Positions 27,268 through 35,547 of a stretch of DNA of 64,000 nt are shown one piece after another (the first letter of the stretch is position 1; each line of letters opens with the position of its first letter). The DNA comes from Azospirillum brasilense (GTDB lineage Bacteria > Pseudomonadota > Alphaproteobacteria > Azospirillales > Azospirillaceae), in NCBI RefSeq assembly GCF_005222205.1, contig NZ_CP032345.1, forward strand, positions 2,543,501 to 2,607,500, written 5' to 3'. The notes beneath the pieces were generated by a model. It ran no database searches, was not told the DNA's origin, and saw only the letters and a list, made by a program, of their open reading frames with translations. The position numbers were made by a program, and so were the translations under genes.

Positions 27268-28194
27268 ATGACCACCGAGCAGAAGGTTCTTCGCCTGTCC
27301 ATCGCCGTCACGGTGCTCCTGGCGGGCGCCGGCATCCTGTTCGGCCTGCTGTCGGGCTCCTTCGCCATCGTCTTCGATGGCATCTACTCGCTGGTGGACG
27401 CCAGCATGACGATGGTGACGCTGCTGGTGTCCAACCTGATCGCGGCCTCGACCAGCGCCGGCCCGCGCCGCGGCAAGCTGGCCGAGCGCTTCACGATGGG
27501 CTTCTGGCACCTCGAACCGATGGTCCTTGGGCTGAACGCCACCCTGCTGATGGGGGCGGCGATCTACGCGCTCATCAACGCTGTCGGCAGCCTGATGACC
27601 GGCGGGCGCGATCTGGCCTTCGACCACGCGATCGTCTACGCGGCGGTGACCGTTCTCGTGGCGGCCGGCATGGCGGTCTTCGCGACGCGGGCGAACCGGA
27701 CGGTCCGCTCCGACTTCCTGGCGCTCGACGCGAAGGCCTGGATCATGTCGGCGGCGCTCACCGCGGCCCTGCTCGTCGCCTTTGTCTTCGGCCACCTGAT
27801 CCAGGGCACCCGGCTTCAATGGATGTCGCCCTACATCGACCCGGCGGTGCTGGCCCTGGTCTGTCTGGTGGTCATCCCGATCCCGGTCGGGACGATGCGG
27901 CAGGCGCTGGCCGACGTCCTGTTGGTCACGCCCGCCGACCTCAAGCGGCATGTCGATGCCGTCGCGTCGGAGATCGTGCGGCGCCACGGCTTCTCCTCCC
28001 ACCGCGCCTACGTCGCGCGGGTGGGGCGGGGGCGGCAGATCGAGCTGTTCTTCATCGTCCCGAGCGGCTGGCCGCCGCGCACGCTTGAGGAGTGGGACAG
28101 GATCCGCGACGAGGTCGGCGTGGCGATCGGCGGCGAAGGTCCCGACCGGTGGCTCACCATCGCCTTCACCAGCGATCCGGAGTGGGCGGAATGA
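27268..28194 (+). CDS. Cation diffusion facilitator (CDF) family transporter
   Basis: 308 residues with about six membrane segments and a C-terminal cytosolic domain. The TM2 site reads FDGIYSLVDAS, with Tyr where many CDF proteins have His or Asp. TM5 reads SDFLALDAKAW. These residues are the likely metal site, but they do not point to a standard Zn or Fe subgroup. Start ATG 27268 follows AAGGGAG. A second CDF-like gene lies 60 bp downstream on the same strand. Exports a divalent metal in exchange for protons by family; metal not predictable. Confidence 0.85.
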   Translation: MTTEQKVLRLSIAVTVLLAGAGILFGLLSGSFAIVFDGIYSLVDASMTMVTLLVSNLIAASTSAGPRRGKLAERFTMGFWHLEPMVLGLNATLLMGAAIYALINAVGSLMTGGRDLAFDHAIVYAAVTVLVAAGMAVFATRANRTVRSDFLALDAKAWIMSAALTAALLVAFVFGHLIQGTRLQWMSPYIDPAVLALVCLVVIPIPVGTMRQALADVLLVTPADLKRHVDAVASEIVRRHGFSSHRAYVARVGRGRQIELFFIVPSGWPPRTLEEWDRIRDEVGVAIGGEGPDRWLTIAFTSDPEWAE

Positions 28195-28254
28195 CGGCTT
28201 GTCCTATGGACGGCCTGGACGGCGTACATTAGCTTTCCGTGAGAAACGGAGCGC

Positions 28255-28962
28255 GTGGCGCGGATGGAGGGCGACGGGGTGGCCGGCAATTGCTGTGGAG
28301 GCTCCTGTGGGAGCGGGGGGCGTTCAAACAGTGGACGGCCTAAAGGAGGGCAACAGGCCGATTACCGCCGCACCTTGCGCATGGCGCTGCTCGTCAATGG
28401 GCTGATGGCTGCCGTCGCCCTGGCCGCGGGGCTGGAGACGGAGTCGATGGCGCTGCGGGCGAGCGCGCTGGATGCCCTGGCAGCCGCGACGACCCACGGC
28501 GTCGGCCTGTGGATGATGGGCCGGGGGCTGGAGTTCCGCGGCTGGGCGACGCTGGCGAGAGGGCTGCTGCTGGCCGTCCTCGGTCTGGCGTTGGTGGCCG
28601 TCACGGCGTGGAGCGCCTACGCCGGAACCGTTCCCGACGCGCCGGTGATGAGCCTCGTCGCGCTTCTCGGGATGGGAGCGAGCCTGTCGGTGGCGGTCCT
28701 GCTGTTCGCTGGACGGCGCGGCGGAGTGACGCTGCGCGCGGTCTGGCTATGCGCCCGCAACGGCCTGCTGACCAACGCCGCGGTGATGATGGCGGCGGCA
28801 GGGGCCTGGACGATGGGGCAGGGCTGGCCGGACCATCTGGTTAGCGCGGTCATCGCCGCCACGGTGCTGTCCGTCGCGGCTACGGCACTGCGGCAGGCGG
28901 TGAGTGAACTCCGCGCGTGGCACGCGCCCGCCGACCCGACCGGACTGGGCAAGGGGGCTTGA
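28255..28962 (+). CDS. CDF-like membrane protein with degenerate metal site and Cys-rich N-terminus
   Basis: 235 residues from GTG 28255 (ATG 28264 is possible). The N-terminus has NCCGGSCGSGG, a possible metal-binding tail. Four to six membrane segments follow. The overall pattern and the segment VWLCARNGLLTNAAVM match the short CzcD/DmeF-like cation transporter group, but positions usually acidic are altered. The TM2 region reads ASALDALAAAT with one Asp left, and TM5 has Gly where RND is usual. It may be non-transporting or regulatory; this is inference from family comparison by memory. Confidence 0.65.
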   Translation: MARMEGDGVAGNCCGGSCGSGGRSNSGRPKGGQQADYRRTLRMALLVNGLMAAVALAAGLETESMALRASALDALAAATTHGVGLWMMGRGLEFRGWATLARGLLLAVLGLALVAVTAWSAYAGTVPDAPVMSLVALLGMGASLSVAVLLFAGRRGGVTLRAVWLCARNGLLTNAAVMMAAAGAWTMGQGWPDHLVSAVIAATVLSVAATALRQAVSELRAWHAPADPTGLGKGA

Positions 28963-28987
28963 CAGGGCCGCATCCCTGTGGCGAACT
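28959..28987 (+). promoter_or_regulatory. Candidate trp promoter
   Basis: A perfect TTGACA at 28959-28964 overlaps the stop of the preceding gene. With 17 bp spacing the -10 would be CGAACT (28982-28987), which is weak. It lies just before the trpL leader. Confidence 0.3.
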
Positions 28988-28994
28988 CGACGCC

Positions 28995-29045
28995 ATGATT
29001 TTCGCTGCGCCCTCCCTGTCGCGTCGTTGGTGGTGGCCCGTCTAA
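28995..29045 (+). CDS. trpL: trp leader peptide TrpL
   Basis: ATG at 28995, TAA at 29043-29045, encoding MIFAAPSLSRRWWWPV. Three consecutive TGG codons near the end are the hallmark of a tryptophan attenuation leader. It is too short for ordinary gene finding. It lies 154 bp before trpE(G), followed by mutually exclusive hairpins and a terminator. When Trp-tRNA is short the ribosome should stall at the TGG run and allow read-through. Confidence 0.93.
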   Translation: MIFAAPSLSRRWWWPV

Positions 29046-29119
29046 CCGGGCCGGCCAGCCGACGCGCGTGAGCGCACACAGTATCGAAAGGCCGCCCGGA
29101 GCTTCCGGGCGGCCTTTTT
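29035..29119 (+). promoter_or_regulatory. Transcription attenuator of trpE(G)
   Basis: Three structures can be read. Pause hairpin: GGCCCG 29035-29040 with CGGGCC 29047-29052. Antiterminator: CCGGGCCGGCC 29046-29056 with GGCCGCCCGG 29090-29099, one bulge. Terminator: GGCCGCCCGGA 29090-29100 with TCCGGGCGGCC 29104-29114, then TTTTT. The TGG codons (29028-29036) overlap the first hairpin strand, so ribosome stalling would free the antiterminator strand. This is classic trp attenuation. Confidence 0.9.
29090..29119 (+). terminator. Attenuator terminator hairpin
   Basis: Perfect 11-bp G/C-rich stem (29090-29100 with 29104-29114), 3-nt loop, then five T. It stops transcription before trpE(G) when tryptophan is plentiful. 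Confidence 0.93.
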
Positions 29120-29199
29120 CCTGACCAGGGAATCCAGGTGTCGAGCAAGGGAACTCCGGGTGTCCGTCCGCCAACGGATCGACCACCGGAGACCCCACC

Positions 29200-31401
29200 A
29201 TGTATCCCGCCGATTTCCTCGCTTCGCCCGACCTCCTCGAACCGCTCCGTTTCCGGACGCGCGGCGGCGTGACCGTGACCCGGCGCGCCACGGCGCTCGA
29301 CCCGCGGAACGCCCTGGATCCGGTGATCGATGCGCTGGACCGCCGCCGCGGCCTGCTGCTGTCCAGCGGGGTAGAGGCACCGGGCCGCTACCGGCGCCAA
29401 GCGCTGGGCTTCACCGACCCGCCGCTGGCCGTCACGGCGCGCGGCCGCACGCTGCGCCTCGACGCGCTGAACGCGCGGGGCCGGCTGCTGCTGCCCGCCA
29501 TTGCCGAGGCTCTGCGCGGCCGGGAGGCGCTGGCCGGGCTGGAGGAGGCGCCATCGCGCGTCACCGCCCTGGTGCGCAAGCCCCAGCACCCCTTCCCGGA
29601 GGAGGAGCGGAGCCGCCAGCCCTCCGTCTTTTCGGTCCTGCGCGCGGTGCTGGACCTGTTCGCCGCCCCCGACGACCCGCTGCTCGGGCTTTACGGGGCC
29701 TTCGCCTACGACCTCGCCTTCCAGTTCGAGCCGATCCGCCTGCGGCTGGAGCGGCCCGACGACCAGCGCGATCTGGTGCTCTACCTGCCGGACCGGCTCG
29801 TCGCATTGGACCCCGGAACGGGCGTCGCGCGGCTCATCGAGTATGAGTTCATCACCGCGGCGGGAAGCAGCGAGGGGCTGGAGCGCGGCGGGCGCGACCA
29901 CCCCTACCGCCCCGACACCAACGCCGAAGGCGGATGCGACCACGCCCCCGGCGAGTATCAAGGTGTCGTCGAGACCGCCAAGGCCGCTTTCCGCCGCGGC
30001 GACCTGTTCGAGGTGGTGCCCGGCCAGACCTTCGCCGACCCTTGCGCCGACGCGCCCTCGGTGGTGTTCCGACGGCTGCGCGCCGCCAACCCGGCGCCCT
30101 ACGAGGCCTTCGTCAATCTCGGGCGGGGCGAGTTCCTGGTCGCCGCCAGCCCGGAGATGTATGTGCGGGTGGCCGGCGGGCGGGTCGAGACCTGTCCCAT
30201 TTCCGGCACCGTGGCGCGCGGGGCCGACGCGCTGGGCGACGCCGCGCAGGTCCTTCGCCTGCTGACCTCGGCCAAGGACGCCGCGGAACTGACCATGTGC
30301 ACCGACGTCGACCGCAACGACAAGGCGCGGGTGTGCGAGCCGGGGTCCGTCCGGGTGATCGGGCGGCGGATGATCGAGCTGTACTCCCGCCTGATCCACA
30401 CGGTGGACCATGTGGAGGGGCGGTTGCGGCCCGGCCTCGACGCGCTGGACGCCTTCCTCACCCACACCTGGGCGGTGACGGTGACCGGGGCGCCCAAGCG
30501 CTGGGCCATGCAGTTCCTGGAGGACACGGAGCGGTCGCCGCGCCGCTGGTACGGCGGGGCCTTCGGCCGGCTGGGCTTCGACAGCGGAATGGACACCGGC
30601 CTGACCCTGCGCACCATCCGCATGGCCGAGGGCGTCGCCTACGTGCGGGCCGGGGCGACCCTGCTGTCCGACAGCGACCCGGACGCCGAGGACGCGGAGT
30701 GCCGCCTGAAGGCGGTCGCCTTCCGCGACGCCATCCGCGGGACCACCGCGAATTCGCTTCCGACGATTCCGGCGGCTCCCTGTGGCGGGCGTGGCAAGCG
30801 GGTGCTGCTGGTGGATCACGACGACAGCTTCGTCCACACGCTGGCCGACTATCTGCGCCAGACCGGCGCGTCGGTGACGACGCTGCGTCACAATCACGCA
30901 CGGGCGGCGCTGGCGGAGCGGAGGCCGGATCTGGTCGTGCTGTCTCCCGGTCCGGGCCGCCCGGCGGATTTCGATGTGGCCGGCACCATCGACGCGGCGC
31001 TGGCGCTCGGCCTGCCGGTGTTCGGCGTCTGCCTGGGCTTGCAGGGGATGGTGGAGCGCTTCGGCGGCACGCTGGACGTGCTGCCGGAGCCGGTCCACGG
31101 CAAGGCGACGGAGGTCCGGGTGCTGGGCGGCGCGCTGTTCGCCGGCCTGCCGGAGCGGCTGATGGTCGGTCGCTACCACTCGCTGGTGGCGCGGCGCGAC
31201 CGGCTGCCGGCGGACCTCATGGTGACGGCGGAAACCGCCGACGGTCTGGTGATGGCCATGGATCACCGGCGGCTTCCGCTCGCCGCCGTGCAGTTCCACC
31301 CCGAGTCGATCCTGTCGCTCGACGGTGGGGCCGGTCTCGCCCTGCTGGGCAACGTGATGGACCGGCTGGCCGCCGGCGCCCTCGCGGACGCTGCGGCTTG
31401 A
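29200..31401 (+). CDS. trpE(G): Fused anthranilate synthase TrpE(G)
   Basis: 733 residues joining both subunits: the chorismate-using TrpE part (about 1-520) and the glutamine amidotransferase TrpG part (about 535-725). TrpE motifs include EVVPGQTF, CPISGTVARG, ELTMCTDVDRND and the substrate region WAVTVTGAPKRWAM. TrpG has the nucleophile Cys in GVCLGLQGM and the His-Glu in QFHPES. The fusion is known from Azospirillum and Rhizobium. Start ATG 29200 follows GGAG. Regulated by the upstream attenuator. Makes anthranilate, the first committed step to tryptophan and, in this genus, to indole acetic acid. Confidence 0.97.
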   Translation: MYPADFLASPDLLEPLRFRTRGGVTVTRRATALDPRNALDPVIDALDRRRGLLLSSGVEAPGRYRRQALGFTDPPLAVTARGRTLRLDALNARGRLLLPAIAEALRGREALAGLEEAPSRVTALVRKPQHPFPEEERSRQPSVFSVLRAVLDLFAAPDDPLLGLYGAFAYDLAFQFEPIRLRLERPDDQRDLVLYLPDRLVALDPGTGVARLIEYEFITAAGSSEGLERGGRDHPYRPDTNAEGGCDHAPGEYQGVVETAKAAFRRGDLFEVVPGQTFADPCADAPSVVFRRLRAANPAPYEAFVNLGRGEFLVAASPEMYVRVAGGRVETCPISGTVARGADALGDAAQVLRLLTSAKDAAELTMCTDVDRNDKARVCEPGSVRVIGRRMIELYSRLIHTVDHVEGRLRPGLDALDAFLTHTWAVTVTGAPKRWAMQFLEDTERSPRRWYGGAFGRLGFDSGMDTGLTLRTIRMAEGVAYVRAGATLLSDSDPDAEDAECRLKAVAFRDAIRGTTANSLPTIPAAPCGGRGKRVLLVDHDDSFVHTLADYLRQTGASVTTLRHNHARAALAERRPDLVVLSPGPGRPADFDVAGTIDAALALGLPVFGVCLGLQGMVERFGGTLDVLPEPVHGKATEVRVLGGALFAGLPERLMVGRYHSLVARRDRLPADLMVTAETADGLVMAMDHRRLPLAAVQFHPESILSLDGGAGLALLGNVMDRLAAGALADAAA

Positions 31402-31437
31402 TCGGGGTGGCGTGACGGGGAAGGGGGTGGGGGGTGG

Positions 31438-31686
31438 TTACTCCACCATCCCCAGCGCTTCCTTGTAGAGCTCCAGGATCGCTTCCTGCTCCTGGCGGTC
31501 GGCCTTGTCCATTTTGCGCAGCCGGATGATCTGGCGGATGATCTTGGTGTCGAAACCGGTGCCCTTGGCCTCGGAGTAGACCTCCTTGATGTCCTCCTGC
31601 AGGCCGCGCTTCTCTTCTTCCAGGCGCTCGATGCGCTCCACGAAGGATTTCAGGCGATCCGCCGCAATGCCGCCGACGTCGGACAT
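31438..31686 (-). CDS. gapR: GapR-family nucleoid-associated protein (DUF2312)
   Basis: 82 residues, MSDVGGIAADRLKSFVERIERLEEEK at the start, a long charged coiled-coil helix, then GTGFDTKIIRQIIRLRKMDKAD. This is the conserved GapR/UPF0335 sequence of alphaproteobacteria. In Caulobacter GapR binds AT-rich, overtwisted DNA ahead of replication and transcription. Start ATG 31686 matches the family start, with GAGG about 11 bases upstream; the frame runs on upstream but only as noise. Single gene, divergent from pntAA. Confidence 0.95.
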   Translation of the reverse strand: MSDVGGIAADRLKSFVERIERLEEEKRGLQEDIKEVYSEAKGTGFDTKIIRQIIRLRKMDKADRQEQEAILELYKEALGMVE

Positions 31687-32089
31687 GATAAGGGTAACCT
31701 CAAATTGGGTGCTTCCGGGGAATCCGGCGCGGACGATATCGGCGGGCGCCGTCGATGGCAAGCGACTCCCGGCGTCATCGGCGCGGATGCCACAGGCCGC
31801 GGCCGGGTGTGCCCGGATAGTGGGATACGCCTGCGGCGACAAGCGCCGCCCCGGACGGACGCCTGATGCGAAAGACCGATGGCGGGACCTTGCGAAAGCG
31901 GCGACCTTGCACTTTCCGTTGCACGCGGGCGTGCCAACCCTCTCCGGGCTGTTGCGCCGCACCCGTCACCGCTGGTAATACCATCGACGCTCAAGAGCTT
32001 CACAAAGTCACATAAATCCGGCATTGATGCCGACGGTCTAGGCTGATTGCACGCAAATCGGCCACTTGCGGCAGGGGAGATAAAGAACC
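31687..32089. other. Divergent intergenic region gapR/pntAA (403 bp)
   Basis: No credible gene. The last 100 bp before pntAA are less G/C-rich and contain TTCACA (31999-32004), a poor -35 candidate, plus the GGGGAGA ribosome site of pntAA. No riboswitch or clear hairpin with a T run was seen. Confidence 0.5.
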
Positions 32090-33247
32090 ATGAAAATCGC
32101 CATACCCAGGGAGCGGCGCGCGGGCGAGAATCGCGTCGCGGCTTCTCCGGAGACGGTCAAGAAACTCAAAGCCCTCAGCCTGGAAGTGGTCGTGGAGACC
32201 GGCGCCGGTCTGGGCTCGAACCTGCCGGACCGGGTGTATCAGGACGCCGGCGCGGAGATCGCGCCGGACGCCGCGTCGGCGCTGGCCGACGCCGACATCG
32301 TGCTGAAGGTGCAGCGCCCGCTGCTGGCCGGGGAGGGGGACCTCGACGAGCTGGCGCTGATCAAGCGCGGCGCGCTGCTGTTCGCCATCCTCAACCCCTA
32401 CAACAGCCGTGACCATGTGGCGGCCTACGCCGCGGCCGGGGTGAACGCCTTCGCCATGGAGTTCATGCCGCGCATCACCCGCGCCCAGGTCATGGACGTG
32501 CTGTCCTCGCAGGCCAACCTCGCCGGCTACAAGGCGGTGGTGGACGCCGCCAGCGAGTACGGCCGCGCCTACCCGATGATGATGACCGCGGCGGGCACGG
32601 TGCCGCCGGCGCGTGCCTTCATCATGGGCGTCGGCGTCGCTGGTTTGCAGGCGATCGCCACGGCCAAGCGGCTGGGCGCCATCGTCTCGGCGACCGACGT
32701 GCGCCCGGCGGTCAAGGAGCAGGTGCAGTCGCTGGGCGGCAGCTTCGTCGCGGTGGAGAACGACGAGTTCCGCCAAGCCGAGACGGCGGGCGGCTACGCC
32801 AAGGAGATGTCCGACGACTACAAGCGCCAGCAGGCGGCGCTGGTGGCCGAGCACATCAAGAAGCAGGACATCGTCATCACCACGGCGCTGATCCCCGGGC
32901 GCAAGGCGCCGATCCTGGTGACGCGCGAGCATGTCGCCTCGATGAAGCCGGGCTCGGTGATCATCGATCTGGCGGTGGAGCAGGGCGGCAACGTCGAGGG
33001 CTCGGAGCTGGGCAAGGTGGTTGTCACCGACAACGGGGTGAAGATCGTCGGCCACGCCAACTACCCCAGCCGCATCGCCGAGAGCGCCTCGCTGCTCTAC
33101 GCCAAGAACCTGCTCGCGCTGCTGCAGTCGCTGCACGACAAGGAAAAGGGCGTCACGCTCAACTGGGACGACGAGATCGTGAAGGCCATCGCGCTCACCC
33201 GCGATGGGCAGGTCGTTCATCCCGCCTTCGCCGGCCAGACGGTCTAA
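32090..33247 (+). CDS. pntAA: NAD(P) transhydrogenase alpha-1 subunit (NAD-binding dI)
   Basis: 385 residues; the soluble NAD(H)-binding component of proton-translocating transhydrogenase. It shows the N-terminal IPRERRAGENRVAASPETV signature, the dinucleotide fold MGVGVAGLQAIATAKRLGA and the mobile-loop region AGYAKEMSDDY. As in Rhodospirillum rubrum, the alpha subunit is split in two. Start ATG 32090 follows GGGGAGA. First gene of pntAA-pntAB-pntB; the operon ends at the strong terminator at 35125. Confidence 0.96.
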   Translation: MKIAIPRERRAGENRVAASPETVKKLKALSLEVVVETGAGLGSNLPDRVYQDAGAEIAPDAASALADADIVLKVQRPLLAGEGDLDELALIKRGALLFAILNPYNSRDHVAAYAAAGVNAFAMEFMPRITRAQVMDVLSSQANLAGYKAVVDAASEYGRAYPMMMTAAGTVPPARAFIMGVGVAGLQAIATAKRLGAIVSATDVRPAVKEQVQSLGGSFVAVENDEFRQAETAGGYAKEMSDDYKRQQAALVAEHIKKQDIVITTALIPGRKAPILVTREHVASMKPGSVIIDLAVEQGGNVEGSELGKVVVTDNGVKIVGHANYPSRIAESASLLYAKNLLALLQSLHDKEKGVTLNWDDEIVKAIALTRDGQVVHPAFAGQTV

Positions 33248-33274
33248 AGGCCGGACGGAATTAGGGAGAGACAC

Positions 33275-33697
33275 ATGGATCAGACTCAATTGTCCAACCG
33301 CGTCGCTGAGCTGAAGGCCCAGCTCGCCGCGGCCAGCCAGCAGATCGACGCGCTCGCCGCCCAGGCCGCCGCGCTCGGCCATGCCGCTCCCGTCGCGGAC
33401 GCGGCGAGCCACGGCAACTTCTTCATCACCGGCCTGACGGTGTTCGTGCTGGCCTGCTTCGTCGGCTACTACGTGGTGTGGCGGGTGACGCCGGCGCTGC
33501 ACTCGCCGCTGATGGCGGTGACCAACGCGGTGTCCTCGGTGATCATCGTCGGCGCCCTGATCGCCGCCGGCCCCGCGGGGTTCGGCTTCTCCAAGATCAT
33601 GGGCTTCCTCGCGGTCATCCTGGCCAGCGTCAACATCTTCGGCGGCTTCCTGGTCACCCAGCGCATGCTGTCGATGTTCAAGAAGAAGGGCAAGTAA
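33275..33697 (+). CDS. pntAB: NAD(P) transhydrogenase alpha-2 subunit (membrane)
   Basis: 140 residues. An N-terminal coiled-coil stretch (about 5-35) is followed by three or four membrane helices ([20 protein letters not shown] and later [32 protein letters not shown]). The last segment matches the conserved PntA C-terminus, [12 protein letters not shown]. It forms part of the proton channel with PntB. Lies 27 bp after pntAA and 2 bp before pntB. Confidence 0.94.
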   Translation: MDQTQLSNRVAELKAQLAAASQQIDALAAQAAALGHAAPVADAASHGNFFITGLTVFVLACFVGYYVVWRVTPALHSPLMAVTNAVSSVIIVGALIAAGPAGFGFSKIMGFLAVILASVNIFGGFLVTQRMLSMFKKKGK

Positions 33698-33699
33698 CC

Positions 33700-35094
33700 A
33701 TGGAAACCCTGTCCGCCCTTCTCTATCTGGTCGCCTCGGTCTGCTTCATCATGGCCCTGCGCGGCCTGTCCAGCCCGGAGACCTCCCGCCAGGGCAACTT
33801 CTTCGGCATGGCCGGCATGACCATCGCCGTGCTGACCACGCTGGCCCTGCCCATCGTCCAGTCCTACTGGATGATCGTGCTCGGCATCGCCATCGGCGGC
33901 GGCATCGGCTACGTCATCGCCAAGAAGATCGAGATGACCGCCCTGCCGCAGCTCGTCGCCGCCTTCCACTCGCTGGTCGGTCTGGCCGCGGTGTTCGTGG
34001 CGCTGTCGGCCTTCTACTCGCCCGAGGCCTACGGCATCGGCGTGCCCGGCGCCATCGCCAAGGGCTCGCTGGTCGAGATGGCGCTGGGCACCGCCATCGG
34101 CGCCATCACCTTCACCGGCTCGATCGTCGCCTTCGCCAAGCTCCAGGGCCTGGTCACCGGCAAGCCGCTGGTCTTCCCCTTCCAGCACCACCTCAACGCC
34201 GGCCTCGGCATCCTCACCATCCTCCTCATCGTCTGGCTGGTGCAGAGCAACTCCAGCGTGGCGCTGTGGATCATCGTGCTGGTCGCGCTGGCGCTCGGCT
34301 TCCTGCTGATCCTGCCGATCGGCGGCGCCGACATGCCGGTGGTGATCTCGATGCTGAACAGCTACTCGGGCTGGGCGGCGGCGGGCATCGGCTTCACGCT
34401 GCAGAACAACCTGCTGATCGTCACGGGCGCGCTGGTCGGCTCGTCGGGCGCCATCCTGTCCTACATCATGTGCAAGGGCATGAACCGCTCGATCTTCAAC
34501 GTCATCCTGGGCGGCTTCGGCGGCGACAGCGGGGCGGCGTCGGCGGCGGCCGGCGGTGGCGAGCGCGGCACGGTCAAGGCCGGCTCGCCGGAGGACGCGG
34601 CCTACATCATGAAGAACGCCCAGTCGGTGATCATCGTCCCGGGCTACGGCATGGCTGTGGCCCAGGCCCAGCACGCGCTGCGTGAGATGGCCGACCTGCT
34701 GAAGAAGGAAGGCGTCGAGGTCAAGTACGCCATCCACCCGGTGGCGGGGCGCATGCCCGGGCACATGAACGTGCTGCTGGCCGAGGCCAACGTGCCCTAC
34801 GACGAGGTGTTCGAGCTGGAGGACATCAACCGCGACTTCAGCACCGCGGACGTGGCCTTCGTGATCGGCGCCAACGACGTGACCAACCCGGCGGCCAAGA
34901 CCGATCCGCAGTCGCCGATCTACGGCATGCCGATCCTCGACGTCGAGAAGGCCAAGACGGTGTTCTTCATCAAGCGCGGCATGGCCGCCGGCTACGCCGG
35001 CGTCGAGAACGAGCTGTTCTTCCGCCCCAACACCATGATGCTGTTCGGCGACGCCAAGAAGGTCACCGAAGAGGTCGTGAAGTCGATGGAATGA
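33700..35094 (+). CDS. pntB: NAD(P) transhydrogenase beta subunit
   Basis: 464 residues. About eight membrane helices (1-260 or so) are followed by the NADP(H)-binding domain (about 290-464) with VPGYGMAVAQAQHALREM, HPVAGRMPGHMNVLLAEA and GANDVTNPAAK. Uses the proton gradient to reduce NADP+ with NADH. The start is ATG 33700, two bases after the pntAB stop; an open frame further upstream is a shadow of pntAB. Confidence 0.96.
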   Translation: METLSALLYLVASVCFIMALRGLSSPETSRQGNFFGMAGMTIAVLTTLALPIVQSYWMIVLGIAIGGGIGYVIAKKIEMTALPQLVAAFHSLVGLAAVFVALSAFYSPEAYGIGVPGAIAKGSLVEMALGTAIGAITFTGSIVAFAKLQGLVTGKPLVFPFQHHLNAGLGILTILLIVWLVQSNSSVALWIIVLVALALGFLLILPIGGADMPVVISMLNSYSGWAAAGIGFTLQNNLLIVTGALVGSSGAILSYIMCKGMNRSIFNVILGGFGGDSGAASAAAGGGERGTVKAGSPEDAAYIMKNAQSVIIVPGYGMAVAQAQHALREMADLLKKEGVEVKYAIHPVAGRMPGHMNVLLAEANVPYDEVFELEDINRDFSTADVAFVIGANDVTNPAAKTDPQSPIYGMPILDVEKAKTVFFIKRGMAAGYAGVENELFFRPNTMMLFGDAKKVTEEVVKSME

Positions 35095-35124
35095 ACCGCG
35101 GCGTCACAGCTGTGGAGTAGGATG

Positions 35125-35162
35125 AACCCCCGGGGCCGGCTCGCCCCGGGGGTTTCTTTTTG
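35125..35162 (+). terminator. Intrinsic terminator of the pnt operon
   Basis: AACCCCCGGGGC at 35125-35136 pairs with GCCCCGGGGGTT at 35143-35154, then TCTTTTT. Very strong stem. Confidence 0.92.
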
Positions 35163-35190
35163 CCCTCACAAGAAACGGAGAGAGGACGCC

Positions 35191-35478
35191 ATGCCCGCCT
35201 ACATCATCGCCGACGTGAACGTGACGAATCCCCAAGCCTATGAAAACTACAAGAAGCTGACCCCGAACGCGGTCGCCAAGAACGGCGGGCGCTTCATCGC
35301 CCGCGGCGGGCAGGCGGAGGAACTGGAAGGCGGCTGGCAGCCCAACCGCGTGGTCATCCTGGAATTCCCGGACTACGCCACCGCCAAGGCCTTCTACGAC
35401 AGCCCCGAATACCGCGAGGCGCGCGAGGCCCGCAAGGGCGCCGCCGACTTCCGCATGATCGTGGTGGACGGCGCCTGA
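35191..35478 (+). CDS. DUF1330-family protein
   Basis: 95 residues: MPAYIIADVNVTNPQAYENY at the start and the dimeric alpha/beta-barrel pattern (RVVILEFPDYATAKAFYDSPEY). This is the DUF1330 family, distantly like NIPSNAP and antibiotic-monooxygenase folds. Start ATG 35191 follows AGAGGA. It sits between two good terminators (35125 and 35495), so it is its own transcription unit. Function unknown. Confidence 0.9.
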   Translation: MPAYIIADVNVTNPQAYENYKKLTPNAVAKNGGRFIARGGQAEELEGGWQPNRVVILEFPDYATAKAFYDSPEYREAREARKGAADFRMIVVDGA

Positions 35479-35494
35479 CGCTCCCCGGACCAAG

Positions 35495-35528
35495 AAAAAA
35501 GCCGTGCGAGGCCGCACGGCTTTTTCTT
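35495..35528. terminator. Bidirectional terminator between DUF1330 and panB
   Basis: GCCGTGCG (35501-35508) pairs with CGCACGGC (35513-35520), flanked by AAAAAA on the left and TTTTTC on the right. It can stop the plus-strand DUF1330 transcript and the minus-strand panB transcript. Confidence 0.92.
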
Positions 35529-35547
35529 TGGGGCAGGGGAGGGTGCC

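Noticed and set aside
28747-31299. Minus-strand open frame of about 850 codons opposite trpE(G)
   Set aside because: Shadow of trpE(G), which has full catalytic motifs and an attenuator on the plus strand.
31999-32027. TTCACA-N17-CATTGA as pntAA promoter
   Set aside because: The -10 match is too poor to call.
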